Shown here: positions 27,361-37,049 of the stretch, one piece after another
Numbering within the stretch: position 1 is the first letter of the stretch
Layout of the letters: each line of letters starts with the position of its first letter
DNA from: JBBIOU01 sp037443205
Lineage (GTDB): Bacteria > Bacteroidota > Bacteroidia > Flavobacteriales_D > UBA2798
NCBI GenBank assembly: GCA_037443205.1
Contig: JBBIOU010000008.1
Coordinates: 1-64,000, forward strand
Length of the DNA: 64,000 nt
Direction: 5' to 3'
Made by a program: the position numbers and the translations under genes
The notes under the pieces: model-generated
What the model was told of the DNA's origin: nothing
The model's input: the letters and a program-made list of their open reading frames with translations, nothing else
Databases searched by the model: none

Positions 27361-28278
27361 AACCTGCATCAGATATTTATACATACCAAGCATAGATTGG
27401 ATGTCTTTTTTGTGAACCATTTCGTTGGCTGTGTGAACATTATCTTCGGGTGCGCCAATAAATACCCAATCAATAGGGTAGGGGCTTTTTTGAATTTCAG
27501 TGCCATCGCTGCCACCACTGCTTTCAACTTCTAATTGAAAAGGTATTTTGCTTTTTTGTGCCAGGGAAATTATTTTTTCTAAAAACTTTCTTCTGGGAAT
27601 TCCCGAGTCGCGCATCGAAATTACCACGCCTTTTCCATGCTCTATGCCATGGGTAACCCAGGTAATATCACAAATCAGGGCTTGTTTTACCTGATATTTT
27701 TCATAAATAAATTTTGTCAGGTAGTTTGTAGTGCCTCCTCCGTGTTCTTCGTAGCAAGAAAACACAATGATACCGTTTTCTAGTGTTTCTGCAGTTTTTA
27801 ATGCGCACCATACCCCAAGTCGGTTGTCTAGATAACAACATTGAACGTAATGGTTATTTTCTCTCCATTTGGGTTTAAAAGTTAAGGTGGTTCCACGATC
27901 TATGTTTCTTTCGTAAATATATTCTAAACTTTGTTTGCCGTTTTCATGTTCAATTACCATCAGCTCGCAATTTATTTTGCCTTTGCTATCCTGACCTACC
28001 AACCTGGTACCATCTATATTTACCGGGCTTCCTATTTTTATAAGTTCTCTTCCGTATCGGGTATTATACCCGATGCTGTCAATATGAGCAAATATCGCTG
28101 TTCGGGGTTTACCAAATACCAATATAATACAATCCTGAAAATCATCGCCAAAGTATAATCGGGGTTTTACTTTCCAAGTTTTAGAGTTTTTACGAATGTA
28201 CTTTAAAAGAAAATCGGTTAAATTTCCTTCGTTGCCGCTCGGAGCATGTATGCTGCATAATTTTTTAAGTAATTGCAT
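27355..28278 (-). CDS. M42-like metallo-aminopeptidase
   Basis: This 307-residue protein shows the dinuclear-metal signature of the M42/M20/M28 clan: FAHIDSIGY (His-x-Asp), CYLDNRLG (bridging Asp), SCYEEHGGG (catalytic Glu pair), CDITWVTHG and a late His in NVHTANEMV. Order and spacing fit M42-type glutamyl aminopeptidases. It lacks a signal peptide and so is cytoplasmic, probably trimming peptides. The substrate is not evident. Confidence 0.82.
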   Translation of the reverse strand: MQLLKKLCSIHAPSGNEGNLTDFLLKYIRKNSKTWKVKPRLYFGDDFQDCIILVFGKPRTAIFAHIDSIGYNTRYGRELIKIGSPVNIDGTRLVGQDSKGKINCELMVIEHENGKQSLEYIYERNIDRGTTLTFKPKWRENNHYVQCCYLDNRLGVWCALKTAETLENGIIVFSCYEEHGGGTTNYLTKFIYEKYQVKQALICDITWVTHGIEHGKGVVISMRDSGIPRRKFLEKIISLAQKSKIPFQLEVESSGGSDGTEIQKSPYPIDWVFIGAPEDNVHTANEMVHKKDIQSMLGMYKYLMQVL

Positions 28279-28330
28279 TTTTTTAAAAATTATGCTAATG
28301 TATATAAAAAACTATTTGTATGCTTGCAGC

Positions 28331-29236
28331 ATGATTAGCCAAGCACCACAAAAAATTTTACTGGTAAGCCCCGATTATTTTACATACAATATAAAAACTG
28401 CTGCTACCAATGTGTTTCAACATCCTATAGAGAATGATACAACTAACCTCAGCGTATTTGCAAACAGAGAATTTCAATCATTGCTGGATAAATTAAGTGC
28501 GAATGAAATTGAATATTATTCATTTAAATCGTTGCCCGATACACCCGATGCCGTATTTCCAAATAATTGGTTTAGCACGCACGCAGGTAGTAAAATGGTT
28601 TTGTATCCTCTTTGTGCAGATAACAGAAGGACTGAGAGAAACCAAAAAATTATTGATTTTTTAAAAACTTCTTTGGGATATCATGAAGTTATAGATTTAA
28701 CGCACTTTGAAAACCAAGGAAAATTTTTAGAAGGTACCGGCAGTATGGTGATACATCATCCCACTTCAACAGTATTTGCAGCATTGTCACCCAGAACAGA
28801 TTTAAGTTTGGTTGAATTATTTTGCGATAAAATGAATTTTAATCCGGTTATTTTTAATGCATACAGCAGTCATAACAATGTGCCGGTTTATCATACCAAT
28901 GTTATAATGAGTATCGCTACAAATTATATTGTTATTTGCGAAGAGTGCATTACTGATGCCGGTAAAAAGCATTTGTTTAATAAATTAAATAAGTTAAATC
29001 TGGAAAAGATAATTATATCCGAAAATCAAATGAATGCCTTTTGCGGAAACGTTATAGAGGTTATTAACAGAAAGGGGAATCTAATTACCTTGATGAGCGA
29101 AAATGCATATAATAATTTTTCAGATAAACAACGACATACTATTTTACAAACATCCGATATACTACATACAGATGTACATTATATTGAAAAATACGGAGGA
29201 GGAAGCATACGGTGTATGATTGCCGGATTACATTAA
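28331..29236 (+). CDS. CtlX-like amidinotransferase-fold hydrolase
   Basis: I use the ATG at 28331 because family members begin near QAPQKILLVSPDYF; longer starts overlap the divergent peptidase gene. The 301-residue protein belongs to the arginine deiminase / DDAH-like fold: VFPNNWFSTH, LEGTGSMV, YHTNVIMSI and a C-terminal GGGSIRCMIAGLH with the catalytic Cys. CtlX enzymes hydrolyse citrulline; related ones act on other guanidino compounds. The active-site elements (Glu in EGTGS, His in YHTNV, Cys near the end) are present. The substrate is inferred by family. Confidence 0.85.
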   Translation: MISQAPQKILLVSPDYFTYNIKTAATNVFQHPIENDTTNLSVFANREFQSLLDKLSANEIEYYSFKSLPDTPDAVFPNNWFSTHAGSKMVLYPLCADNRRTERNQKIIDFLKTSLGYHEVIDLTHFENQGKFLEGTGSMVIHHPTSTVFAALSPRTDLSLVELFCDKMNFNPVIFNAYSSHNNVPVYHTNVIMSIATNYIVICEECITDAGKKHLFNKLNKLNLEKIIISENQMNAFCGNVIEVINRKGNLITLMSENAYNNFSDKQRHTILQTSDILHTDVHYIEKYGGGSIRCMIAGLH

Positions 29237-29356
29237 TGCATTTTTACATAATTGAGCTTGCTATTTTTAAACTTATTGATAAATCAATTACCAAATATGA
29301 TTCATATAAAATAAAAATACCATAAAAAGGGTATTATTTGATAAGCAAATAAAAGA

Positions 29357-29364
29357 TATTTTTG
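29357..29364 (+). promoter_or_regulatory. Probable -7 box for the solute-binding protein gene
   Basis: TATTTTTG is an exact TAnnTTTG match, 18 bases before the ATG at 29383. A TTTG sits at 29337-29340, giving a 16-base spacer, slightly short. Confidence 0.5.
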
Positions 29365-29382
29365 TGCTTAAAATTCAAAACT

Positions 29383-30432
29383 ATGTTACATAAAAATTTA
29401 ACTCTTATTTTTTTGATGGCTTTTGCTATATCTTCATGTGTTTCGGATAATAACACAAACAAGGATAACAAAGAAGCCGTACCTGGCGAGGTAAATGTAT
29501 ATACACACCGACATTACGATATAGATAAACAGATTTTTGCTGATTTTGAAAAAGAAACAGGAATTAAAGTAAACGTTATTGAAGATGATGCAGATAAATT
29601 AATTCTGAGAATGGAAAGCGAAGGGAAAAAATCGCCATGCGATTTATTGATAACTACCGATGTAGCAAGATTAATAAAAGCAAAAGATAAACAATTATTA
29701 CAACCGGTTATTTTTAATGAGTTAAGCAGTGTACCTGCATATCTCAAAGACAAAGAAAATTATTGGACAGCGCTTACTTACCGTACACGGTTTATTGTGT
29801 ATGCCAAAGATAGAGTTAAACCCGAAGAATTATCAACGTATGAAGATCTGGCAAACACTAAATGGAAGAAAAAAATACTGGTAAGGTCATCCGATAATGT
29901 ATACAATCAATCGCTTATGGCGGCTATAGTATATCATTTAGGATATGATGGCGCCATGGAGTGGGCTAAAGGTTTGGTAAAGAATTTCGCTCGCGAACCT
30001 AAAGGTAACGACAGAGAACAGGTAATAGCCATTTATGCCGGTGAAGGAGACATTGCCATAGTAAATTCATATTATTTAGGTAAGTTAAAAGAATCAACCA
30101 ATCCCGAAGAAGTAAAAGCTTTTGAATCTGTAAATGTTTTTTTTCCCAATCAGGCCAACAGGGGCGCACACATTAACATAAGCGGTGCAGGTGTGGCGCT
30201 CAACGCTCCTCATAAAGATAACGCCATTAAATTACTGCAGTATTTATTATCAGATAAAGTTCAGAAAATATATGCCGAAGCTAATTATGAATATCCGGTA
30301 AAACAAGGAATAGCACATAATGAATTATTACAGTCGTGGGGAAGTTTTAAGGCCGACACTATGGCGCTCGAAAATATTGGTAAATACCAATTGGATGCAC
30401 TGAAAATTTTCAGTGAGTCGGGCTGGAAATAG
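29383..30432 (+). CDS. Extracellular solute-binding lipoprotein, Fe(III)-type
   Basis: I chose the ATG at 29383; an upstream in-frame TTG precedes it. The 349-residue protein has a lipoprotein signal ending AISSC. The mature sequence fits the FutA/FbpA class of iron-binding proteins: VNVYTHRHYDIDKQI near the start, CDLLITTDVARL, TYRTRFIVYAKD, GEGDIAIVNSYYLG and a YPVKQGI segment at the end, with Tyr residues positioned to bind ferric ion. No permease or ATPase genes lie beside it. It is probably the substrate-capture lipoprotein of a ferric uptake system. Confidence 0.85.
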   Translation: MLHKNLTLIFLMAFAISSCVSDNNTNKDNKEAVPGEVNVYTHRHYDIDKQIFADFEKETGIKVNVIEDDADKLILRMESEGKKSPCDLLITTDVARLIKAKDKQLLQPVIFNELSSVPAYLKDKENYWTALTYRTRFIVYAKDRVKPEELSTYEDLANTKWKKKILVRSSDNVYNQSLMAAIVYHLGYDGAMEWAKGLVKNFAREPKGNDREQVIAIYAGEGDIAIVNSYYLGKLKESTNPEEVKAFESVNVFFPNQANRGAHINISGAGVALNAPHKDNAIKLLQYLLSDKVQKIYAEANYEYPVKQGIAHNELLQSWGSFKADTMALENIGKYQLDALKIFSESGWK

Positions 30433-30439
30433 GATTATT

Positions 30440-31612
30440 TTATTTTACTATGGCAGAAAAGATATACCTGTAAATTTCTTTCTCTGTATCGGTAAAAGTT
30501 TGATTTCTTCTGGCTTTTACTTTTTCTGCCAATGCACAGGCTTTATCAAAATCAAACACCTCAAAACCTGCGGCACCGCCCCAGGCAAAACTTGGGATTT
30601 TTTTGGGCGGAAAATCACCCCCAAATATATTTGCAAATACTCCGGCAACAGTTCCGGTATTCAGCATTGTATTAATGCCGGTTCTTGCAAAATCAGCTAA
30701 AAATGCTCCGCAAAACTGAAGATTGGTATCAATATATTCCAAAGTATGTTCGTTCCATATTTTTACATTACTGTAATTATTTTTTAAATTAGAGTTATTG
30801 GTATCAGCACCTAAGTTGCACCATTCTCCAATAACCGAATTTCCGATAAAACCATCATGTGCTTTATTTGAATTGCCAAAAAACACCGAATTATTTATTT
30901 CTCCCCCAACTTTACAACCGGGTCCAATAGTGGTTGCACCATACATTTTTGTTCCCATTTTTATTTGGGCATTATCTCCGATAGCAATGGGGCCTCGCAA
31001 CATAGAGCCTTCCATGATTTCAGAATTTTTTCCCAGGTATATAGGACCTTGTTTGGTGTTTAATATACAAGCTTCGATGGTAACACCTTCCTCTAAAAAC
31101 ACATCATAATTTCCATCTGTTATTAGCGTGTTAGATTGGGGTAAAGGTTGCGATTTTTTATTTTGGGTTAATAACAAATAATCTTTTTTTAGTTCGGTTT
31201 CATTATATTGAAATATATTCCATAGATTATTTAAAATATTTACTTCATTTGGATATTCTTTTTTTATGTCGTTATCAGGGATCTTTAATTCATTGCCGGT
31301 GTAAGAAGCTAACCAATTACCGTTTTTATATAACGATTCTCCTTTCGTTAAATTCATTACGGCAACATAAATTTGTTGATCGGGTAATAATGCGCTGTTA
31401 ATTATCAGAAAATCGTTTTGTTCGTTTAAAAATGTATAGCCATATTTTTTTTGAAGATAATTTTTTGTTTTAATGGCAGCTTGCTTACCGGTGTAATGTT
31501 TCCACTTTTCATGTATGGTAAGTATGCCAATTCTTATTTCTGCCAGCGAGCGTGTATAGCTAAGCGGCAAAAAATGGTTATGTATGTCGGTATCTAATAA
31601 AACTATTTGCAT
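30440..31612 (-). CDS. GlmU-like sugar-nucleotidyltransferase homologue
   Basis: The 390-residue protein begins MQIVLLDTDIHNHFLPLSYTRS, unlike the LAAGxGTRM start of true GlmU, so the nucleotidyl-binding loop is altered. The C-terminal half is a left-handed beta-helix with hexapeptide turns (IGDNAQIKMGTKM, IGPGCKVGGEI, GNSVIGEWCNLGA). This matches a Bacteroidota protein group annotated as GlmU-family. Catalytic activity as a pyrophosphorylase is doubtful without the canonical loop. It follows the dihydroorotase-like gene by three bases, indicating an operon. Confidence 0.78.
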   Translation of the reverse strand: MQIVLLDTDIHNHFLPLSYTRSLAEIRIGILTIHEKWKHYTGKQAAIKTKNYLQKKYGYTFLNEQNDFLIINSALLPDQQIYVAVMNLTKGESLYKNGNWLASYTGNELKIPDNDIKKEYPNEVNILNNLWNIFQYNETELKKDYLLLTQNKKSQPLPQSNTLITDGNYDVFLEEGVTIEACILNTKQGPIYLGKNSEIMEGSMLRGPIAIGDNAQIKMGTKMYGATTIGPGCKVGGEINNSVFFGNSNKAHDGFIGNSVIGEWCNLGADTNNSNLKNNYSNVKIWNEHTLEYIDTNLQFCGAFLADFARTGINTMLNTGTVAGVFANIFGGDFPPKKIPSFAWGGAAGFEVFDFDKACALAEKVKARRNQTFTDTEKEIYRYIFSAIVK

Positions 31613-31615
31613 AAA

Positions 31616-32884
31616 TTACTCTTCATTTAATACCAATGTACCTTTGTTAAAAATACCGTTTACTTTTCCGATAAATTTATTGCCTATGAAAGGATTGTTG
31701 TAAGCTTTAGAGTGTTTCATTTCATTAGTAAAGGTAAATGAAACATCGGGTTGAAACAAGGTTATTTCTGCGGTTGATTTTTCTATGACAGGTGGTCTTT
31801 CAATACCTAAAATACGTGCAGGGTTTGTAGTAAAGCAATCTATTAATCGGGTTAATTCAACGTGATTTATGGTTGCGCTTCTTGCAAGCGAAAAGGTATT
31901 TTCAATACAGGCCATTCCAAATTCAGCCTGGTCAAATTCTATTTTTTTACTTTCTATGTCTTGTGGTTGATGGTCGCTGCAAATACAGTCTATGGTGCCG
32001 TCATTTATGGCTTTAATCAGGGCTATGCGGGTTTCTTCGCTTCTTAATGGAGGTAATACTTTATAGTTGGTGTCAAACTCATTCAGAATATTATCGTTGA
32101 GATATAAAAGATGAGCAGCAACCTGAGCAGATACGGCAATGTTATTTTTCTTGGCTTGCTTTATATTTTTTAGGGAAGTTATTGATGACAGATGGGTAAA
32201 ATGTATTTTAGCATGGTTATATGCTGCCAGATAGAGATCTCTGATTACTGACACATCTTCGGCTAATTCGGGTATTCCTTTTAAGCCGAGTTTTACGGCT
32301 TGTTCACCTTCATTCATCAAACCATTTTGTGCAAGACTGTAGTCCATCGGAAAACTGAAAATTATTCCGTTAAAATTTTTTGAATATAGCAAAGCTCTCG
32401 ACATGAGTCCGGCTTGTATCGGATTTTTATAATCGCCAAAAGCTAAAGCACCTGCCTGATGCATATCATACATTTCCGCAAGTTTTTCACCTTCCATTTT
32501 ATCGCTCAATGTGCCGCAAACGTGTAAGTGCACAGGTAAAAATTGCGATTTGGATTGGATGTATTCTATTTGGCTTTTACCGTTTATGTTAGGTTTGGTA
32601 TTAGGGGTTAAAATTACTCTTGTAAATCCTCCCGCGGCTGCTGCTCTAACTCCGCTTTCAATAGTTTCTTTTTGTTCGTAGCCGGGGTCGCAAAAATTTG
32701 CCTGCATATCTATCCAACCGGCTGATACATGGAGGTTTTTTAAGGCAATGGTTTTATGGGCTTTATCAGTTATTTCTGCAGCTATTTTTATTATCTGATC
32801 GCCATCTATAAGTATATCTTTGTTTTTTCCGTGATGGGGCGAGTTACGGTCTATAATAACTGCTTTTTTAATTAATATTTTCAT
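31616..32884 (-). CDS. Dihydroorotase-like protein lacking the metal-binding HxH
   Basis: The 422-residue protein is a clear amidohydrolase-superfamily member close to class I dihydroorotase: GWIDMQANFCDPGYEQKE, TPNTKPNINGKSQIEY and CSDHQPQDIESK align with the family. The metal-binding Asp-x-His-x-His is replaced by D59-M-Q61-A-N63, and the late TDHAPH motif reads SDHQPQ. Several zinc ligands are therefore missing. Related non-catalytic dihydroorotase homologues pair with aspartate transcarbamoylase in some bacteria, so a scaffold role in pyrimidine synthesis is plausible but unproven. No pyrB is in the window. Confidence 0.85.
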   Translation of the reverse strand: MKILIKKAVIIDRNSPHHGKNKDILIDGDQIIKIAAEITDKAHKTIALKNLHVSAGWIDMQANFCDPGYEQKETIESGVRAAAAGGFTRVILTPNTKPNINGKSQIEYIQSKSQFLPVHLHVCGTLSDKMEGEKLAEMYDMHQAGALAFGDYKNPIQAGLMSRALLYSKNFNGIIFSFPMDYSLAQNGLMNEGEQAVKLGLKGIPELAEDVSVIRDLYLAAYNHAKIHFTHLSSITSLKNIKQAKKNNIAVSAQVAAHLLYLNDNILNEFDTNYKVLPPLRSEETRIALIKAINDGTIDCICSDHQPQDIESKKIEFDQAEFGMACIENTFSLARSATINHVELTRLIDCFTTNPARILGIERPPVIEKSTAEITLFQPDVSFTFTNEMKHSKAYNNPFIGNKFIGKVNGIFNKGTLVLNEE

Positions 32885-32912
32885 TTTAAATTAATTTTAA
32901 TCAAACATTTAT

Positions 32913-34961
32913 TCATACTTTCCAAAATCGCAACAATATTGTTTCAGTAAGCAAAAATAATATTACTAAGATGATACATATTTTCCAGTAATAAAAACTA
33001 TTATCAATCAATTCAATATTAATGTTGTTGTTACTTTCTTCCGGGTTGGCTACGGTAAAGTTTTGTATACCGGCATGGTTTATTTTTTTTTCAATTTCGG
33101 TTAATGATAAACAATTTGGGTCTGATTCTTTCCGGTTGTAATTAAAAGCTACTCCATAAACGGCTTTTCCTTCGTATAAAATATTATAGTTGCCGGATTG
33201 TTTTATTTGATTTTGGGTAAATAAATTTATGGTAGGGGGTGTTTTTATTACTTGCGGTATGAATGATTCTCCGTTTAATGAGCTTATTTCAAAAGCTCCG
33301 TCTAACGAATATCCTGCATCCGAAAACTCTATGCTGTTGTTACTGTTCAGAGTATAGTTTTCGGGGATGGAGTTGTTGCTCCATTCGGCTATTCTTAATA
33401 TAACAGGTACAAAAAGTGCATGGCGGGCAAAGTTGCCGGCTTTATCGTTTAACGGAGAGGCGCAAACATACAAATAACCTTTTGAAATCAGATAGCGGCT
33501 TAAAAAACTATTATTGTTTTGTAATAGCAGTATTTTTTCTTGTTTTATGTTACTGTAATTTTCTTGTGTATAATGATAATTTATTACAGGCATATCAATA
33601 TTATTGTTTTCTTTTTCAAATATGCCGGTAAAAAACGGATTTGAATAATCAATGCTTTTAAGTTTGGTTTTTTGTGTATCGGGTTGTAAAAACAATGCCG
33701 CCTGGTTTAGTTTAAATAAATTATTATAGCTCTCAATGTGCGAGTTTATGGATGGAAATATCAAAACATTGGTTCCGTTTTTCAATGCTTTATTTATTTC
33801 GGTGGCTAAACCACTGTTTATCTCAGTTAATTGGTTTAAAATAATGAGTTGATATTTACCTAAACTTGCATAGTCTAAGTCAGAAAGCCGGGTTTGTTTA
33901 AAATTAAAATATTCATCATTTTTAAATAATTTAGATAAATAGGTATTTGTGTCTTTACTGTTGTCGGGGTTAATGCTTAGTATATTCAGGTTGCCGGCCA
34001 CCTGATAGCTAAAATAGTATTTATCGTCATAGATTACGTGCAAATCACTTATACTTACGTTAGCATGTAAAATCCCTTTTTCAATATTCACATAGTTTAA
34101 GGAAGAGTCGCAGTAACCATGGGCGGGTATGTTTATCGAACGGATGGATTTTACGGCTCCGTTTATTTCGAGTTTTAACGGAATGTTTTCCAGATTCATA
34201 TCAGAGTAGTTTCTAATCCTTACAAATAATTTTTCTTTGGCATTGTATTGTCTTACGGGTGTACTGAACCAAATAGAGTCTATACTGATGTTGGCTTGTT
34301 TTTCGGCCTGAACAGGTATGCAAACCAGCCGGCCGGAGAAATCTTTTATATTTTCAAAATCAGCAGCGGCAGATTGAAAATCACTTATCCAAACATATCG
34401 TTTGTTAGCAGCTTTAAATTGATTTAGTAAGTCGTTTTGTCTTAATAATACTTCAGAAAAACTTCTGCTTACCGATGCATAATCCAATTGATTAACAAGT
34501 TCTAAAAATTCTTCGCGTGTGTAAAGGCGTTGTTGCCATGCAAAAAAATCATTGCTAACCAATTGAAACCTGTCTGTGGGGCTATATTGCCTTGCAATTT
34601 CATGGGCTTTTTGTTTGGCAACATTCAGTAATTCGCCTTGCTGCCCTTGAGCCTGCATACTAAAAGAGTTGTCTATATAGATAGAGATGATTTTTTCTCC
34701 TTTTGATTCATCCTGTTTGTTACCCGGTATGTATGGCTGAGCAAATGCAAATACTAAAAAAGAGAGAGAGAGTACTCTCATCAATAATACCAGTAAATGT
34801 TTCAGCTTTGAACGACTTTGGGTTTGTAGATTTATTTCCTTTAAAAATCTTAGATTGGAAAAATATACCTGTTTAAACTTTTTAAAATTAAACAGATGAA
34901 TAAGTATGGGTATGGCTATCAGTAATAGCGCAAATAAAAATTCGGGGTAGATGAATTTCAT
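32913..34961 (-). CDS. BatA-type membrane protein with von Willebrand A-like domain
   Basis: The 682-residue protein starts with the BatA N-terminal membrane domain (FIYPEFLFALLLIAIPILIH, then FNFKKFKQVYFSNLRFL), a second helix near residues 58-75, and a vWA-like MIDAS segment IYIDNSFSMQA (DxSxS). A long periplasmic region follows and a final helix lies near residue 660. Proteins with this layout are widespread in Bacteroidota, often beside other Bat genes; none are visible here. It is probably a membrane-anchored adhesion or protein-interaction platform. It sits just upstream of the dihydroorotase-like gene on the same strand. Confidence 0.85.
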   Translation of the reverse strand: MKFIYPEFLFALLLIAIPILIHLFNFKKFKQVYFSNLRFLKEINLQTQSRSKLKHLLVLLMRVLSLSFLVFAFAQPYIPGNKQDESKGEKIISIYIDNSFSMQAQGQQGELLNVAKQKAHEIARQYSPTDRFQLVSNDFFAWQQRLYTREEFLELVNQLDYASVSRSFSEVLLRQNDLLNQFKAANKRYVWISDFQSAAADFENIKDFSGRLVCIPVQAEKQANISIDSIWFSTPVRQYNAKEKLFVRIRNYSDMNLENIPLKLEINGAVKSIRSINIPAHGYCDSSLNYVNIEKGILHANVSISDLHVIYDDKYYFSYQVAGNLNILSINPDNSKDTNTYLSKLFKNDEYFNFKQTRLSDLDYASLGKYQLIILNQLTEINSGLATEINKALKNGTNVLIFPSINSHIESYNNLFKLNQAALFLQPDTQKTKLKSIDYSNPFFTGIFEKENNNIDMPVINYHYTQENYSNIKQEKILLLQNNNSFLSRYLISKGYLYVCASPLNDKAGNFARHALFVPVILRIAEWSNNSIPENYTLNSNNSIEFSDAGYSLDGAFEISSLNGESFIPQVIKTPPTINLFTQNQIKQSGNYNILYEGKAVYGVAFNYNRKESDPNCLSLTEIEKKINHAGIQNFTVANPEESNNNINIELIDNSFYYWKICIILVILFLLTETILLRFWKV

Positions 34962-35016
34962 TGAAACAAAAGTACTAAAATACTTAGAATAAGAATTTTT
35001 TAGTTGGTGGAATGAA

Positions 35017-35385
35017 TTAATCTATTTCGGTGCAGTTAAATTTTATGCCCGATAAGCGTTCCAGGTTTTTGGCAATATTTAAAGAATCATCATCACCGGC
35101 TTCATAAATCCAGCTAATTTCAATTTTATTGGGATTGATTTTTGCCATTTTTCTGATTAATTCCAAAAATGAAACAACCGATGCCGAACTGATATAATCA
35201 AAATTTACAACCAAATTAAAATCGTATTCTATGGGATTGTTTTCAATCCATCGAATAAGGGGTTCAAAAAATTTTTTACTGTTTTCCGGAAAGCATTTTC
35301 CCTTGATTAAAAATTTTTTTTCCGATGGAATAAAAATTATGGAAGGAGTATTTTTTGTTTCTTGCAGTATAAAAGTATTCATCAT
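35017..35385 (-). CDS. SiaC-family regulatory phosphoprotein (DUF1987)
   Basis: This 122-residue protein matches the SiaC fold: it starts with NTPSIIFIPSEKKFLIKG, followed by CFPENSKKFFEPLIRWIEN and VNFDYISSASVVSFLELI. The last segment corresponds to the SiaC loop that carries the phosphorylated residue (Ser/Thr); candidates here are the serines in YISSAS. In Pseudomonas, SiaC is phosphorylated by SiaB and, when unphosphorylated, activates a diguanylate cyclase. Its start overlaps the siaB-like stop by four bases. Confidence 0.85.
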   Translation of the reverse strand: MMNTFILQETKNTPSIIFIPSEKKFLIKGKCFPENSKKFFEPLIRWIENNPIEYDFNLVVNFDYISSASVVSFLELIRKMAKINPNKIEISWIYEAGDDDSLNIAKNLERLSGIKFNCTEID

Positions 35386-35966
35386 ACGCCACTTCTATCA
35401 ACCTTCAATTCTACAGTAAAGCAGGAAAGTTTGTCATTAATTTCTTCAAAATAATATTTCAACTTATTTTTTGATTTCATAGCCATGGTTATAAATCCCA
35501 GGCCTGCTCCGCCTTTGTTAGAAATAATACCATTGGTAAGCACTTCCATGTAAAGTGCTTTTACTTCAGACTCGTCATAGGTATTGATTTGTTTTAAACG
35601 CTCTTCAATGGCCGGTAAATTTTTGTTTAAAATTAAATTACCGAATGTAATTAAGTATTCATGCTCGTCTTGTGCAATAATTAAAAAGGAATGTTGTTTA
35701 TTATCATCATCTTTTTCGCCATGCAACCTGACATTTTGTAAACCTTCTACCAAAATAGAAAACACTCGTTTTACTGTACCTTTTTTGTCACCGGCTTCTA
35801 ACATGGTTTCTTCCACGTTGTTGGTAATTGAGTTTACCAAATCCTGAGAAAACTCGCCAAAATGCGATACCAATATTTTTTTACTCAACTTAGAATTGTA
35901 GTTGCCATACAATTCCTGATAGCGTGAGTTGCAAATTTCAAGGGCTTTATTTGAAGCGTTTCCCAT
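35382..35966 (-). CDS. SiaB-family protein kinase
   Basis: The 194-residue protein has a GHKL-type ATP-binding region: N-box-like ILVEGLQNVRLHG near residues 71-83 and a Gly-rich SNKGGAGLGFITMAMKS near 148-164, matching SiaB kinases, which phosphorylate SiaC. It lies directly upstream of and overlaps the SiaC-like gene. The SiaA phosphatase and SiaD cyclase of the classic operon are absent here. The output in this organism is therefore unknown. Confidence 0.85.
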   Translation of the reverse strand: MGNASNKALEICNSRYQELYGNYNSKLSKKILVSHFGEFSQDLVNSITNNVEETMLEAGDKKGTVKRVFSILVEGLQNVRLHGEKDDDNKQHSFLIIAQDEHEYLITFGNLILNKNLPAIEERLKQINTYDESEVKALYMEVLTNGIISNKGGAGLGFITMAMKSKNKLKYYFEEINDKLSCFTVELKVDRSGV

Positions 35967-36172
35967 TAAAATAATTCCTGCTGTTTAGAAATTAATTGCG
36001 CAAGTTAGAAAAAAATGACAAACAAATCATAATGAACGATAAAATTTTTGTTTCATTCGATATTTTTTATCATTTTAATTAAACTCCAGACAGCAAACAA
36101 AGTTAATTTTTAACTTGTTGACAGTATTTTATGAAGTTTATTTTTTTTAACATATATCGGTTAATAGGGTTT

Positions 36173-36982
36173 TTACCGGTATATAAATCTAAGATACAGC
36201 TCGAAGGAAGGTTTAAAAGCAGGTTTAATTTCTATTAAACCCAGCCGTTGATACAATACTGCTGCACCTGCATCTACCACTATATTTTTTACATAATTTA
36301 AACGCAAACCGCTAGATGCAAAAACACCATATCCGATAGCATTGCGCTTGGTTTGTGGCATCATAAAGGAGTTATATCCCAAGGGGTATTTCAAATCAAA
36401 TATTTGGGCATCGTATTTAACTACACTTATGGCCGTAAAATTTAAACCGATTTCAAAATAGGGCAGGTAAGTTTCGTCTGTGCCCCTATCAAAATGCAGC
36501 CCGCAGTTTATGTTTAAACGATTCTCTTCGCCAATCAATGTACCGTTTATATAATCCTTTTGTCCGGACGGATTAACGGGGTCGTCAGCCTCTAATACAA
36601 ATACACCCGAAGTTTTTAGGCGGCTAAAATTGCTGCTCAGTATAAATGAACTGCCCCCGGGGTCATGTAACTCGATGTATATGCCCAAACACATGGCCGG
36701 CCTGTAGCGCATTGTTAAAGGTAATTCGGATAGTTTGAAAGGTGTTTGAATGCGGTTAAATAATTGGTTATATACAAATTGATTTTGCAGTAATTCTCTA
36801 ACGCCATATTCGTTATAGCCGGCATAGTAAAAGGCCGGGTGTCTATGAGCCATAAACCCTCCGGCATTTAAGCCCAGATGTAACTTTTTGCCCTCGCGTT
36901 CATTGGCTTCGTCTGCCTGGGCAAATAATATTTGCACCACAAACAGCAGAGCCACTGAATGAAAAAATTTCGATTTTAACAT
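36173..36982 (-). CDS. Exported beta-rich protein, probable outer-membrane barrel
   Basis: The 269-residue protein has a signal peptide (MLKSKFFHSVALLFVVQILFAQ) and alternating hydrophobic/polar segments (KLHLGLNAGGFMAHR, YLPYFEIGLNFTAI, GYGVFASSGLRLNYV), ending with ELYLRFIYR. This fits a small outer-membrane beta-barrel. No named family recognised. Its start overlaps the start region of the divergent SPFH gene. Confidence 0.65.
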   Translation of the reverse strand: MLKSKFFHSVALLFVVQILFAQADEANEREGKKLHLGLNAGGFMAHRHPAFYYAGYNEYGVRELLQNQFVYNQLFNRIQTPFKLSELPLTMRYRPAMCLGIYIELHDPGGSSFILSSNFSRLKTSGVFVLEADDPVNPSGQKDYINGTLIGEENRLNINCGLHFDRGTDETYLPYFEIGLNFTAISVVKYDAQIFDLKYPLGYNSFMMPQTKRNAIGYGVFASSGLRLNYVKNIVVDAGAAVLYQRLGLIEIKPAFKPSFELYLRFIYR

Positions 36983-37049
36983 GAAAAAAATTAATTATGT
37001 CCGAAAATTAATCAATTATTATTATTTTCATCCAAAAATTCACACAACT

